This document shows, piece by piece, positions 24,597-37,972 of a stretch of 64,000 nucleotides of DNA. Origin of the DNA: Sipunculus nudus. Taxonomy: Eukaryota; Annelida; Sipuncula; Golfingiida; Sipunculidae. Position numbers and translations under genes: made by a program. Each line of letters opens with the position of its first letter. The stretch's first letter is position 1. A model generated the notes under the pieces. It was not told where the DNA came from, did not search any database, and saw nothing but the letters and a program-made list of their open reading frames with translations. Where the stretch lies: assembly GCA_026874595.1 (NCBI GenBank), contig CM049317.1, positions 37,794,401-37,858,400 of the forward strand, read 5' to 3'.

Positions 24597-25726
24597 GTGA
24601 TATAGTGATTTTGAAAATGCGTGTAGCATTAACATGACTGAAACATTGCGATACTCTATAGTTACCTATTTATTTTCCAGACACAGCAGGAGTGTAACCA
24701 TATAAGGATGGATGACAGCAGTCGTAATAGTGTGGGGGCATATGTCACCGAGTAATTTTTCCCTGTAAAAAGTGGACACCCTACATTTTTGTGATCCTTT
24801 GACCTTAAACTTTACAAAAAAAATATGGTGCCAATTTTTCTATAGTGGTTTTGTCATTTTTTCAGGTCAAATTTTATTTTAGAGCAAAAATTGAGGACCA
24901 TTATATATAAATATTTCATACAGTGAGATATTTAGCAACAAAACACCTCAAAATGGTTAGTAAGATATATTACATCACAATAACTTAGACTAGACACTCA
25001 AATACTGCGTTAAGACGTTTATTACAATATTAGAGAGCACCCGTAAAGCGCAAACCTCCGCCAACACATGGAACCGCATCAAGATCCATCAGACTAATCA
25101 TGAAAATTAATCAGCTGTTGTTTGTCCACTAGTATATTGTTCTACAAAATTTCATTGATGAATATTCATTAAAAAAATTCATATAGAGACAACAAGGTAT
25201 CCTTGGGTAGTTTGTGCAATGTACATATGGCGGACCACTTGCTGATTTCAGGCAACCTGTTTCGTATACAGTATGGCTCCACCTTCCTTGGTTTTAACCA
25301 GTGACTAAATATTTGCTTCATTTATACATAACATATGAAAATGGCTCTGTTATTCTTCCATTTGATATGATTTTGTTATTGCGTCATCCTATTGTTCGAT
25401 TATTACATCACCAACATCACTATCCGCTCGCTGATAGTGAAGGTATAGAAACCCGTCTCTTACGGTTAGTTCATTCAAAGTATATTTAAAGGTTCCTAAG
25501 GAATTCTAGGGAGTATTTTTATGTTTTGGTCATAATCCAAAAAATAATTTGTAAAATTTTAAGGTGGATGACTAAATTTTTTTACATATTTTGTGAAGAA
25601 TAAACAACAGAAAAGGACAACTTTGACTGGATTTAGTGCCAGATCCTCACTAACCTAACCCAAAGTTTTAGGAAATTCTACCTAGCCCACCATTCACAGT
25701 GAAATGGAGTACATATTAAGAAGCAA

Positions 25727-25760
<34 letters not shown>

Positions 25761-27224
25761 TTGTTCATATAACCTCAGCTCTGTGCGGGCAATAGCATAT
25801 CATTTGGGAGCAATTATACCTTCTGTAGAGTAGCTATTTTCATCAGTTATTTACAGACATCTATTTACAGACATTTACAGTAGAATGAGACATGTAAAGG
25901 ACAGATAATCAACATTGAATGAAATGCATGTTTTGCTGCAGAATTCATTAAGGAGAGTGTTTTGAAAAACAAAACAAAGGGACCTTAAAAATTTAGAATT
26001 TTAGAAAAGTCCTGTTGAAGGAAACAAACTTGAAGTAAATATCAAATCATAACAAAAAAGTTTCATCATTAGTCATAATGTTATTGAACGTGTTTACAGT
26101 TGTTATTCTATCCCATCTTTAACCCCCCCCCCCCCCCCATGGTCTATTTTTTAATCTAATTTGTTTGGTGGGCCAATTTCTTTTATACTTTTAATGGGAA
26201 TATGAAACCGAGGCATTCAGGTTATACCAGTACAATAACAAAAACGGACAAATCTTAACAGAAACTATTGTAAAACAAATGGTAAAGTTTAAATATAAAA
26301 ATGGTAAAGTTAAATGCTGGTTATTGTTGAATTCTTGTCGCTTTTCATTATCCTTAAATGACTTGTGATGGCACAGTGGCTACATAGGCTGTTCCATCCG
26401 TCGGAGCAAGATCACTGGTACAACATTCATTTTTTTATGAAAATAGTAATCTGTAGACAATGAGTAGCACCCATCTTGTACTATCTATATATAATGCGAA
26501 TTATGAAATATAAAATAAAGAAAAGTCTATTCTTATATTTTATAAAATCTGACTGGTTATGTCATTAAATGCAGGGTATGTCGGATGCAACAGCGGAATG
26601 TACATCTTTGATTGGAGCCCATGTTTTTTTTATCATTATATACCAAATAACACCAGACAAAAACTTAAGCATTTTATACCTGCTTAACTAATGCTCGTTT
26701 TCCCTTAAATCGTGACCAAGAACAATTTTGATTTATTGCACAAGCTAACAAAATGACACGTGCCTTATACAATACACAAATGCCTTGAATGTAATTAAAG
26801 GTTTTTGCATTTCTTTTTGGCTATTGTAATTTTAATAAAGGCCATAAAAACAATAACAAAATTGTTTAGGTTATTATATGGGGACCGGTATAGAGGAAGT
26901 CAACATTAAGGTTGTTTTAACAGAACATACAAATTCCCTTTTAAGTACATTGAACTTTTCTGAAACGGCACACGTTCAAGTAATTTTCAAGGAACCAAGT
27001 CTCAAAGAATCTGAGCTTAGTTCGTGTTTCTTACTGCTGGTCCAACTTAATGCTTAATGATCTCACCTAAATAATAAATTGTTAAAAGTAGAAATAATTA
27101 AATCATTATTTGTACATTCATTTGGCAAATGTTAAAATTAAATATTAAAACCTGTCTTGTAAAACAATATTTTATTTAAAATGATTTTGCAAGAAAATAA
27201 AATTGTGTATGAATGTATCACATC
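22123..27224. other. No gene recognised; simple repeats
   Basis: About 5 kb without a supported exon. It contains the poly-G tract at 23101, (TTA)n at about 24561-24596, (AAT)n at about 25725-25757 and a C15 tract at about 26123-26137. Open frames up to about 88 codons lack domains, splice context or codon regularity. Confidence 0.45.
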
Positions 27225-27254
27225 TCTCTCTCTCTTTCTGTTTCTCTCCTTCTC

Positions 27255-27325
<71 letters not shown>
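27225..27325. repeat. (CT)n(TA)n compound microsatellite
   Basis: A CT run of about 70 bp joined to a TA run of about 30 bp. It lies immediately beyond the 3' end of the minus-strand LINE, where many CR1-like elements end in a short simple repeat, so part of it may have been seeded by the LINE tail. Confidence 0.93.
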
Positions 27326-27329
27326 TTGA

Positions 27330-30300
27330 AAAACTTGAAACGTTTTATTTGATTAAACGCCTACTATTATACATATATATTCAGTGGCGTTGTACACAGC
27401 ACAGTATATAAAAGAACATTTAAAGAGCATAATAAGACCACAGTAAAACCTACATACATATCTGACAAACATATACAAAGTTAAAATAAATTTGTCAAAT
27501 ATTCAAGTTAAAAGAGTGAATAGAAATTACTAAAATAAAATGTTTTAAGATTCTTTTTAAAAGTGTCGCATGAGGCAGATTGCTTAATATAATCTGGAAG
27601 AACGTTCCACAATTTAGGACCAATAGTTCCAAAGCTTCTATCATTAAAAGTCTTTCTCTTGTTTAAAGGAATAATATACAATGAGTTCAAAGTATTTTCT
27701 GAGCGCAGTCCGGGCCTTTTCACCTCAGATGATTTAAGAAGTTCAGTCAAGTAAACCGGAGCATTGGCAACTGAACAATTGTACACAAATGTTAATATTT
27801 TGAAATTTATCCTGGCTTTGATAGGAAGCCAGTGAAGATCAAACAGTGCTTGTTTAGAACTTTCACGTCTTCTTCGATTTAATACCAGCTTGACACACAT
27901 TGACTGAATTCTCTGCATCTTATATATATCACTTTCTGCAATTCCATATAGTGTTCCATTACAATAATCTAGATGTGACATAACCAATGACAAACAGAGT
28001 ATTTTTTAGCAGCCTCTTTTGTCAGGTATTTTCGTATGCACTTAATCCTGAAGTAATTCAACATAGCTACACGACATTTCATTTTTACATGTTCTTTAAA
28101 GTCTATAATACACAATCTTAATACGCCCCCAAATATTTAATACAGTTAACTAAATAAACTTTGTCACCTGCAATATCAATTTCATTTGTTGTACATTTTT
28201 TCAATTGGGCTTTGCTACCAAACAATATAAATTCGGTCTTTTTAGTATTCATTTTGAGCTTGTTACTGTTCATCCAATCATTTATAGTTACTGCACATTG
28301 TTCAAGTTTGTTAACAGCTGCAATTTCCTCAAGTGAAGACGCAGGACTAAAACGTAGGTTGGCGATGTGATCATCAGCGAACCCGTAGACTGATACGGAC
28401 GGTGGGATCTCATTGAATAATGTTCCTGCATAGGTCAGGTAGAGCCATGGGCCCAAGCAGCTCCCTTGCGGGACCGAGCATCCAAGAGCACGCCATGAGG
28501 AGTAAGCTGATGTACATTCACTCAGCTGACTCACTGAGATACGAGTCGACCCATTTCAGTGCTGTACCTTGTACTCCATACTGTCTATGAAGCACATCCA
28601 GAAGAATATCGTGGTCGACTGTATCAAAGGCGGCGCTTAGGTCAATTGCAATAAGAGCAGTGACCTGCTGCTGCTCCATTCCATCAAGTAAATCATTTAC
28701 CAGCCTCAGTAACGCCGACTCACAAGAATGAAAGCGCCTATATGCCGACTGATTCCTTGGCAGTAGACTGTATCTATCACAATGCTGATTCAATCTATGT
28801 AAAACAGCCTTTTCAATCACTTTTGATAAGAATGTTAAATTACTAACCGGCCTGTAGTTTACACATTCCAGGTCTAATCCAGTTTTCTTTAAGAGGGGTC
28901 GTATGATAGCCTCTTTCCATTTTTCAGGGAACACCCCTTGTCGTAAAGACAGATTAACTAACTTTGTAATAGCTGGTAAAAGCTGATCCAAATACATTTT
29001 AAGAACACTTGTGGGTAGGTAGTATGTCTATCTCACATGATTTGGTGTTAAGTTCGCTTATTACTGATCTAATTTCATCTTGGGTAAACTCATGAAATCG
29101 GTCAAAAGATGGAACGTTTTTCATACAAGGTTCATATTTTGGAAAAGTATTGAGTGATTCGCGTATTGTTTTAATTTTGTCCATGAAATGATCGGCGAAC
29201 TTTTCAGTTAGGGCGTTTTCCCCTTGACCATTTGGCATTGGATTTTCAGATTTTGTTCCAGACAATTCTGATACCAGGTGATAAAGTTTTTTAGTATTAC
29301 CTTTGGCACTAATTACCTTTTGACTTAAAGTTGACCTCTTTTCGCGATTAATTTCATAGATGTATTTATTTCGAGCTGCTTTAAAGGCTGCATACTGATG
29401 GTCCTGCTGGTACTTTTTCCAAATACGCTCCCTCCTGCGGACAACGCGCTTGAGGTGAAGTATGTCTTCATTAAACCATGGTTTTGGTGTTCTGCATATA
29501 CATGTTTTGTCTACCAATGGTGCATGATCATCCAGGACTTTACTGATTTCATTTTCAAAGATATTGGTAAAGTCATTCACATTGTCACACTCAATTGAAA
29601 TCTTTCCCAAATCATTTGCAAATACGGCTTGATCAATTGCTTTAAAATTTCTGAAGGATTTGGTTTTACTTACTATGGTTTCTTTGTTCACATTAATAAC
29701 TACTTTAACTACACAATGATCCGAAATATACGGTCCAGGTTCACACCTTAATACCTCCACGCCCTGAACAGCCTCAGTCATAACCAAGTCCAAAAAGTTC
29801 CCATTCACATGAGTACTAAAATTTACATGCTGTTCAGCCCCATTGCATAAACAGAGTTATTGAAATCTTGTACCGAGCTGTCATCTTTGTTAATATGTAT
29901 ATTGAAATCCCCCATGAACATTATATTTGAATATTCTGAAAGCACTGTTTCACCAAAACTCAAAAAGTCCTCAACAAACTGACTCACTGTGGACAAGGCT
30001 GGTGGTCTATAAATGCCAATAATATGCAATGTAATATTTTTGAAAATCACTTCCCAAACTCCAAATTCAAAGCTCCCTTTATCTCCACTTTTCAGTTTGA
30101 TTATTTTTAATTCATTTTTTTTCAATTAATGCAATGCCTCCTCCTATTCTACCACGGCGGTTCACCACACTCATTTTGTATCCATTTTGGTTAAGGTCTG
30201 ATGTTTCAAACAAATGTTGTTTACTGTCAGAGTACCAAGTCTCTGTAAGAAATGCAAAATCTATTTTCTCCTCCCTCAAATACTGTCCAATAACTGAATC

Positions 30301-30740
30301 TTTGTTATTTGCTAATCTACAGTTAAGTGTAAGACATGTAACTTTTTCATGAAATTGAGTAAGGTCTTTACATTTTTGTACATCAACCAGGTTATGTAAA
30401 TTAGATCCATTAGGTCTCAAAATTATTTCCTTCTTACCTACACGGTTACCTCAAATTTTCCTCTTTCTAACAATATTTAAATCATTTATTGTACAACATA
30501 CCGATGAATCAAGCTTATTCAATCTTCTATCACGCTCAACATTTTTCCTGACCTGTATCAACTCTTGCCGATTATACGTGTATTTTCCGGGGGCCCGATT
30601 CCCAACCACAATAGTGTGCGAGCCCCGTTGACAGTTCTCACTTGCCCATGCCCTGTGTTGGCTAGTGTGGGCGAGCTCTCCGGTTGACTGACTCCGCACG
30701 TACACAATGTATATATATGTGTGTGTGTAATTATACAAAT
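27330..30740 (-). mobile_element. CR1-like LINE retrotransposon, frame-broken
   Basis: A single LINE on the minus strand in 5' to 3' order: a basic leader with a YNRQELIQVR motif (about 30600), an AP-type endonuclease (30420-29700), a linker, reverse transcriptase (about 29000-28150) and a C-terminal domain with DLHWLPIKARINFK (about 27840). An AATAAA lies near the 3' end and the element runs into (TA)n/(CT)n. The RT GFADDH box and VPQGSCLGPWLYLTY block suggest a CR1-group lineage; clade assignment is from memory of motifs, not from an alignment. Confidence 0.82.
27508..30600 (-). pseudogene. LINE endonuclease-reverse transcriptase ORF, inactivated
   Basis: All expected blocks are present in order. 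Endonuclease: TLNCR, LTETWYSD (catalytic Glu), IGIYRPP, MGDFNIH (catalytic Asp/Asn) and ISDHCVV (catalytic Asp-His). RT: VNYRPVSNL, IAIDLSAAFDTVDHDIL (catalytic Asp), PQGSCLGPW and GFADDH (catalytic Asp pair). The frame breaks at about 30430, 30115, 29815, 29012, 28525 and 28000. At 29012 the break is explained by a tandem 4-bp duplication (GTAG on the plus strand), and at 29815 by a single-base indel. All catalytic residues survive, so inactivation looks recent. Sequencing error cannot be excluded for single-base breaks but is unlikely for all six. Confidence 0.82.
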
Positions 30741-30884
30741 AGACGGATCAAATTTTGTCAGACATTTTTACTACTACGTAGTTTCCTGCAACGTGCTGCA
30801 CTCCTCATTGTCTGATTGATTATATAGCTCTGATGTCATACCATTGAGCACTCTAGCAGTTGCTAATTGCAGTAAACCATTAGA

Positions 30885-30935
<51 letters not shown>

Positions 30936-31969
30936 TACATATACTACTATGTGTGTGTGTTTGTCATTCATTTTTACCTCAATGTATTGGAAAATTTAGT
31001 GTCTAAGAAACTACACGGCTGGGAGCTACCTTATGGGATAGCTTAAATGACTAGAGATTACCATTGCTTTTAGAAAAAAATTAACACTTATCCCCTGAAG
31101 AAAAAAACTGTCAAGGTACATAAATATTTGCAACAGTATGTAAATTATCTCATGCCATTTGTTCATTAGTTTGGCAAAACCATCCCTGTACACAGACATA
31201 CAATAACCAATTCACCTGTTTCAACCATTGTTATGGTTCTGTGTGTGAGTAAACACAGTCCACGTGTCTGTGTACCATAAAAAAGACCATAACTAGAGGT
31301 CGTCTGTTCTTGCGCGTGCACAACTCCCAAACATGGAGAAATGATATGGAAGATAAAAAAATACACTATTGGGATGCTTGAGAAAATCTTGATTTGTAAA
31401 GTAGCGCGGTTTGGCCGCCAGGTGCCATGCGCGCGCTATGTTTACATTTTTACCACTGATCTCGCAAACCTAACATCACTTATGTGCAGGAGTACTCAAA
31501 TGGTTAACAATGAAATATTAGCAGATACCATTATATTTTAAGGAGAATAAAAACAAGCTATGTGTATTAAGCATTTAACACTACATGTGTTTTTCAAATA
31601 TACTTGGTATGTGAAAAAGTACATTAAATATAACCAAAAAATAATTTTAGACAATTCCAAACTAGTTAGAGAACTAAGTTTGTGTGTTTAGTATGTAAAT
31701 ACATTTAAAAAAGAACCTTTCCTATTCTCTTGTCCCAGCTTACTTTGTTTATGTTTCGGTTAAAGTTTATTAATTTAACATTTTAAATACTATTTTAATA
31801 CAAGCTGAAACCTGTCAAAACTGAATAAAAAATTGGCACAATGTGTTTAAGGCTTCATAGAAAGATGAAGAACAAAAATGCATGGGGTGTCACATTTTTA
31901 CAAACAAAATTTACTCAGGACGAATTTGCTACATATGCCCCTACACTATAAGGTAACAAGAAACTAAAA
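30741..31969. other. No gene recognised
   Basis: A (TA)n tract at about 30885-30935 followed by AT-rich sequence. No coding or element signal seen. Confidence 0.5.
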
Positions 31970-32548
31970 TATCAGCAGAAGCTGACAAAAGCCCTAAACC
32001 AAAAGAACAGTGTTTATAGGTGGTAACAGTAATAAGTACAAAATATTTGTTCTCTCATGGATGTATATCTGTATATGTCTCAGTAATAAATTTAAACTGG
32101 AGAAGTATGTTCCATGTTTCATGACAATCCACCATATGCTTTTAGAAGATATTCTGCTCACAAGGGCCAAAGTTGAAAAATCCTATAAAAAATTCATTAA
32201 AATTAGAAATTGTAGGTAGTGCCCCCAACCTTGTGCAACAGGTACAGACCATCAGTCCCAATGACCATAGTAAGTTTTGTGAAAATCCACCCAATGGTCT
32301 CTGAGAATTAAGCTTCTAAGTGTTTTTCTATCATCAGCTTTAAAGCGTAGAAAAATAGGCCAAGGTCACCCATCTTCGAACTTGACCGAGAGTTTGTCGA
32401 TATACATCTTCAGCGAAGAAATAAAATTCCCACGGTAAATCCTTTTAGAGATATCCCGCTCACAAGGTAAAAGTTAACGGACGCCCGACGGACGGACGGA
32501 CAGCTTGGGTGACGACAATAGCCCATCAGCCTAAGGGCTGAGGGCTAA
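31970..32548 (+). mobile_element. Pearl-like element, family A, short copy
   Basis: It shares its left end (ATATCAGCAGAAGCTGACAA) and right end (CCTAAGGGCTGAGGGC) with the longer copy at 3657-4718, and is about 85-90% similar by eye. It has one full and one partial 300-bp monomer and a short GGAC run (about 32488-32502). Comparing the two copies shows that the family varies in monomer number while the ends stay fixed. Confidence 0.75.
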
Positions 32549-32689
32549 AAACTACAAGCCGATTATTAAATATCTTATACACAGGATAAAGAGTAACATA
32601 GGATAAAGGATAATCCATATTATATCAATTATTATTTATGTCTGGTGATGTTATAATTATAACGTTAACCCTCACACACAAATATATAT

Positions 32690-32708
32690 ACATGTATATA
32701 CATATATA

Positions 32709-32747
<39 letters not shown>

Positions 32748-32757
32748 TATATATATA
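32690..32757. repeat. (TA)n microsatellite, interrupted
   Basis: TA-rich run with ACATGTATATACAT and AAA interruptions. Confidence 0.92.
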
Positions 32758-32759
32758 CA

Positions 32760-35433
32760 TGAGGAAAGAGCCGGCTAGTAAGCTGAGCCAACGAAACAGT
32801 ACTGTAGTACTGTAGTACATAATGAACGTTATGATTATTGGATATGGTCAGTTAACAATGCTAATCATAGTTAGATGATACAGTATTAATTGACATGTTT
32901 AATTACCTTACTTTGTTTAATTAGAGGTATTATATAACTTTTCTTCATAATTTTTTATATTATCTAAAAGAATGATACATGGCTTATAGAAGCTTGTAGC
33001 TGCTAGTCCAGCCCGTGTCATTGATTTAAGCCACCAGATGGATCCATGAATCTAAGACACTAGGTCAGTTAATTAGATGTTATATCTGTTTTTTCTGTTA
33101 TCACATATTTTGTCCATTGTACCGGATTCTATTAAATATGGCACCCAGAGTTTGTATAGGAGAGCCTGGCATTTGTGTGACTGTCCGTTTTTTTAGGAGA
33201 GAGCAAATTACCAATACCAGGTTTAAAATCTTGTTTCAGCCCAGTTCAGCAATAAATGGCATTTAGTCTTGTAAACTATCCCTAGCTTATCAACAGTTGC
33301 ACCTAGTAATTTGTCAGAATTTGTTATTTCATTAAGTTTTGATTAAGTTTACTGTCTGGTTATTATGTTTAAATATTCAGATGTATGAATGCCTATATCT
33401 TTTTCTAGCTCCTAAATGGACGGTCTTTAGTATCCAGGTCTTAAAGCATGTATTTTAATATTTGAATAACTTCAGGAATCTGGTTGGTTGAACTGATGGA
33501 CAGACCAATATATAAACACAGCCAGACTCTACTCTGGGAGCACTTCGGCATATTTTCTAAATTTACAAATGGCTCCGTTTCAACAGATTAGTTTTAAGGA
33601 AAGATCAACAGATCACAGTGTAGTTAGCAAGTTTTACTTTTATTTTTTTTATGATGTTCTGCTGGAATGAACTTTATTGTATGAATCATCAGAATAAATA
33701 TTCAGTTTTACCATCAAATTGGACTTTCACTGGACTCATGTGAACAGGAATGTGGAATGGAAGCAAACCCGAATGCATTTTTAAACTTTGAGCTAATTTC
33801 CCCGTTCCATTAGGATCCTCAGGTGATGATAGAGAGGAGTTAACGTAACATGAAATCAAGCTAACTATACACATAGTATCATATTATTAATGCTCCCCTG
33901 TACGGTAGAGCAAGGAAAGAACAAGGGAAACTGAGTAAACTGTATGCAGCTGTATTGTAACGTGATATTTATTTTGTTTGTTCCCCCTGAATTGTTTAAT
34001 AAGGTAAAATTCACGATGCCTCATACCATGTTTTGCTTATTGATTTTATAAAATAAATGCACTCCTGTGATATCAGAAAAAATTCCCCCTTTCAAACTTT
34101 CAGTTCGCCTTTTGCTATAATTTTTATTAACGTTATATGAATCACCCGTCCTCTTGTCGTCGTTCATGGAGCACAATACATCTCTCCTGGTTATTAATCA
34201 ATGTTACATAGTGCGTCTTACCGGCCTACCTCCTACTGCACTGTCCACTGGTCGTGACGTCCTATTGGGAAGCGTCTCATCTGTCGCACATCGGGTGGTG
34301 TTCATGACATGTGAACTTATGTCATTTAAACATCAAAGTGGTCTTTCATATTCATGTTTACTGTAATTTATCAATTATTAACTGGGCGGTACATTAACCT
34401 ACCTGGTGGTAGGGAGGAATGGGCATCTCGTATTGACACTTTATAATAAATTATTTCAGAATTCATTTTTAGTTTGACAGCCAAAATTCTTTTGGACAAA
34501 GTCGATTTTAAATAACTTTTTTTCTTAAACCATGGTATTAGGAAGTTGACAAAGCGTGTACAGAAAATATAAACATTTTGTATGCAATGGCTCAGTTCTC
34601 CACAAATGATTTTGGCATTTGTATGTTTGTCTGGAATTGGATTAGAATAATATAACATATAAAGTTTTAAGCCTTATATATTTAGAAGAAACCGTCTCGT
34701 ATGGTGCTCATAACATGAATGAAACTAAAAGTTTGATCTCTTTTAGAAAACCTTATAATCGAATTCTGACATTGAACTTTTTCACTAAACAATGTAACAC
34801 AGTTTTGGCCGATAAAACAGGTAAGATTAAACGACACTTGACAATATTTGTCATATTTTTATTCTAGGCACTTGTGAAAAATGTGAAAGCCAAAGAATGG
34901 GGCTGTCCTAAGCCTGTGGCAGAAGTGTAAGATTTCTAGGAATCTGCGTTTCACGCACGACTGGACGAAGTGCTTTAGTTTCTGATACAGACGCACGGTG
35001 TCGCACCTTTACAAGAGAGAATTCAATATGGTCCCCCAACATGTGCTCTATATGTTACCCACTTCCTACATTTTCTGTAATGAAACAGAGATAACAAGAC
35101 ATTGATCGTTTCATTTAGTCTAAGAATATTTCCTTCTAAGCAAGATGCCTTTCTTAGCTGAGGTGAACGTGAATAGGTCAGTGAACGCTAATAGACGGGA
35201 GAACCAGCTAGACAAGCTGTTTACTGTGGTGGCAAAGTAAAACTACTTTAAAACCGCGAAATTCAAGTCTATTTTTTTCACCTTGATATCGTTATGTCTA
35301 AGGGACACACCAACGTTACGTTTCTGTTCATAAACTTCATCTCACCATGATGAATTTATTTACTAGAACACACAATTAAACAGTCAGGACCACAGAGAGA
35401 TTTTTTGAGGAGGTATAATTAAAAATGTTTTCG

Positions 35434-35435
<2 letters not shown>
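32760..35435. other. Mostly featureless AT-rich stretch
   Basis: No mobile element or domain recognised. One weak terminal-exon candidate on the minus strand (33689-33817) is listed separately. Confidence 0.45.
33689..33817 (-). CDS. Weak candidate terminal exon
   Basis: On the minus strand, a possible acceptor ATCATCACCTGAG is followed by an open frame with ordinary composition (DPNGTGKLAQSLKMHSGLLP and, at the end, VQFDGKTEYLF). A stop follows, and an AATAAA polyadenylation signal lies only about 11 bases after it (33678 to 33673). The stop plus polyA signal is the reason for the call. No domain was recognised and no upstream exon identified, so this may be chance. Confidence 0.22.
   Translation of the reverse strand, partial: DPNGTGKLAQSLKMHSGLLPFHIPVHMSPVKVQFDGKTEYLF

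Positions 35436-35525
<90 letters not shown>
35436..35525. repeat. (TA)n microsatellite, interrupted
   Basis: About 90 bp of TA with AAATA interruptions. Confidence 0.95.
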
Positions 35526-35528
<3 letters not shown>

Positions 35529-36048
35529 AATATATGGAGGCGTTTTGGCATTGAATGGTATAGGTGATTGCTAAAGGGCCTGACCTGGGCATTTTTTAAT
35601 TATATAAGCCTGGCTCTTCTAATAGGCAGGATGAAAGACTATGTCAGACACGTCTATGCGAGTTCCGGCATCGAATGACGTGATTGGGCCTATCTTATGA
35701 AAAATAATCAACTATGTCATCGATGTTATACTATTAATGCCTACGGTTTCTACGCCCAGGTCCTCCCCTCAAGAGGAACCCCTCTGAATGGATACTAGTC
35801 ACGGGGGCAGACACATTTATAGAACAAAGTTATCTTCTGTTTCATACATAATGGCTGCTACATCCATGGCCAATAAACCAACAAAAATGCTTGTAAGAAC
35901 AGAGCCAAAAGACACTATAAATGAAAAGTAGGAAAATTAGATGAAACTGACATCGTCTTTGATGATCATCGTCGCAAAACTATACATGGATGTAATCAAT
36001 TTACTTTGGACGTGTTAGTTGTTCAGGCGACATGTAAAACTTTACAAA

Positions 36049-36265
36049 GGAATCTGTTTCAGCTGCCTGAACGGAATTGCAAATTTAATACCATGTAACC
36101 ATACAAGTATTCACAACAGCTATTCATGAGGGAAGAATGTTGACGTCTGCTTTTTACCGAATGATAAATAACTTTGTATGTACATACTTTTCTGATCGCA
36201 AAACCACATTCTTTACACACCTTTAACCATCTGTAGTTCATGTCTTACCTAATGACCCCAAACCG
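36049..36265. repeat. Direct repeat, left copy
   Basis: About 210 bp (starting GGAATCTGTTTCAGCTGCC) that recurs in the same orientation at about 39159-39370. The first 90 bp are about 90% identical by eye, then similarity decays with indels. Flanking sequences differ, so this is an old dispersed or segmental copy. Confidence 0.75.
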
Positions 36266-37927
36266 GGTCTTGTGCACGAACATGTCACCCTGTATACATA
36301 TTTACTAATAGATAAATAAATAATACCAATGTTCCAAGCTGGCACTGAATCAGTCTTGCTGTTACACATATGTAAAGTATGCACCATTCACAATCATGAT
36401 TTCATGCATCACACACAACAGCCGTTGCCTTTGAAAAAAAATACATTGCTTGGATAAAGGGGTAAATAGATTAATATCACCAACCAACAGAAACTAGCAA
36501 CATGTGTATTCTTATATATCGTCTAATGGCCTGGCACAGGTTAATCGCTTATAAAAAGGATTCAATAGAGTTGATAAAAAACATTGTTTCTAAAGCGTAG
36601 GTAAAAGATTAAAATTCACAACAGTAACATCAACATCTCTATTCCTTTATCGCCTTGTAAAAGGAGGACAGACCTAGAAAAGATATGCTATTAATACCAC
36701 ATATGTAAATACACCGTCGCGCGGGGCAAGGGGGTACCTCCCCCCCCCCCCCCCCCCCCCATGGGAATTTTAAATAAAAGCAAAATGTTTTGAGAAATTT
36801 GGAGAAAATACTATCTATCCTTTGTTAATTGGAGAGACAATGCTTTTATTCAACGCAAAATCAATATAAATAATATGATTTTTTTTTGCGCTTTGTGCAA
36901 ATTCATAACTTCAGAATTATATTTCTGTACAGGTATTTCAGTAGAGATCTGGTGAAGGATTGCTATTGTTTTCTTTACAAATTGGTCAGGTCATTAATAG
37001 CACTTTACTCAAGATGTTCAGGATTGTGTAAAAGTGTGTATTTTAACATAAATGTTTGTGCAAGATGGCATTTTAGGTGGCTTCAAATATTTAAAGATAA
37101 TGATATGTCAGAGCATTCAGTACGCTCTTTACACAGCGCTTTAACAATAGGTCTTCTTCCTATATCGTAAGCGCTGTTTGTTATGACCTCGTATCCTGCA
37201 TTGCTACACCAGAGGGAGCACTGTATTTTTGTCCAATCAGATGAGACCTTGTGCTGGAAGACACGGCCAAACGAGGAATACACGGAGCCAATCATGTTGA
37301 TTTCGTTTTGAGTGACAGCTCATCGCCTTGGTAACCGTGTGAACAGGCCTCAGGCTCAGAGAGAATTGCCGCAGACGTGGTTTACTTAGGGCCTTTGGCA
37401 CATAGGATGCCCGGTCGGTGAGCTGTAATTCAAACGAAACGTAACAACAAAGGCTGCGTGCAGACACCAGACACATGGCTACGCTAACACAGTCATACTG
37501 TCAGAATCGAATCGGTCGATGATGCGAGAATGCAGAGGGGGCAATTAAAATTCGAACGTAAACTTGTCTTCAAACGGCGCTTAAAGCGCGGCTATGGGCG
37601 GAGCCAGGATGCCTGTCGCGTGTTTGTTTATTGGCATCTGGTTGGCTGCTTGTCACATCATACGCACGTTTTGTTCAGCAGACAACGAACCGCCATCTGG
37701 TGTCTAAATATATCATAAACGGTCAAAGCTGGCAGCGTGAAAATCAGTTGCTTCTTTAGAAGCGTAAGATTTCCGCTGCCTCGGGAGCGTAAGCATTCAG
37801 GAGAGAAAATTTATCACCCATACAAAGAAAAGTGTTCCAGAATTGTCCATTTGGCTAGATATCCTCAATGTGGGAAGGGGCAACTGTCCTCCACATGCAG
37901 GAAGCATTGGTCTACTCTCCCTCCCTC
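36266..37927. other. No gene recognised; C tract and GC-richer patch
   Basis: Contains an uninterrupted C tract of about 21 (36740-36760) and a patch at about 37100-37800 with higher GC, including GGGCGGAGCC near 37599. This could be a promoter or simply non-AT intergenic DNA. Overlapping frames of 60-94 codons here carry no recognisable domain and no consistent exon structure. Confidence 0.4.

Positions 37928-37969
<42 letters not shown>
37928..37969. repeat. (TA)n microsatellite abutting element end
   Basis: A TA run of about 40 bp ending exactly at the left terminus of the pogo-like element. A second run (about 39111-39128) begins at its right terminus. Confidence 0.95.

Positions 37970-37972
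<3 letters not shown>

Noticed and set aside
37083-37476. Overlapping minus-strand frames in a GC-richer patch
   Set aside because: No domain, no consistent splice sites; possibly just less AT-rich intergenic DNA.
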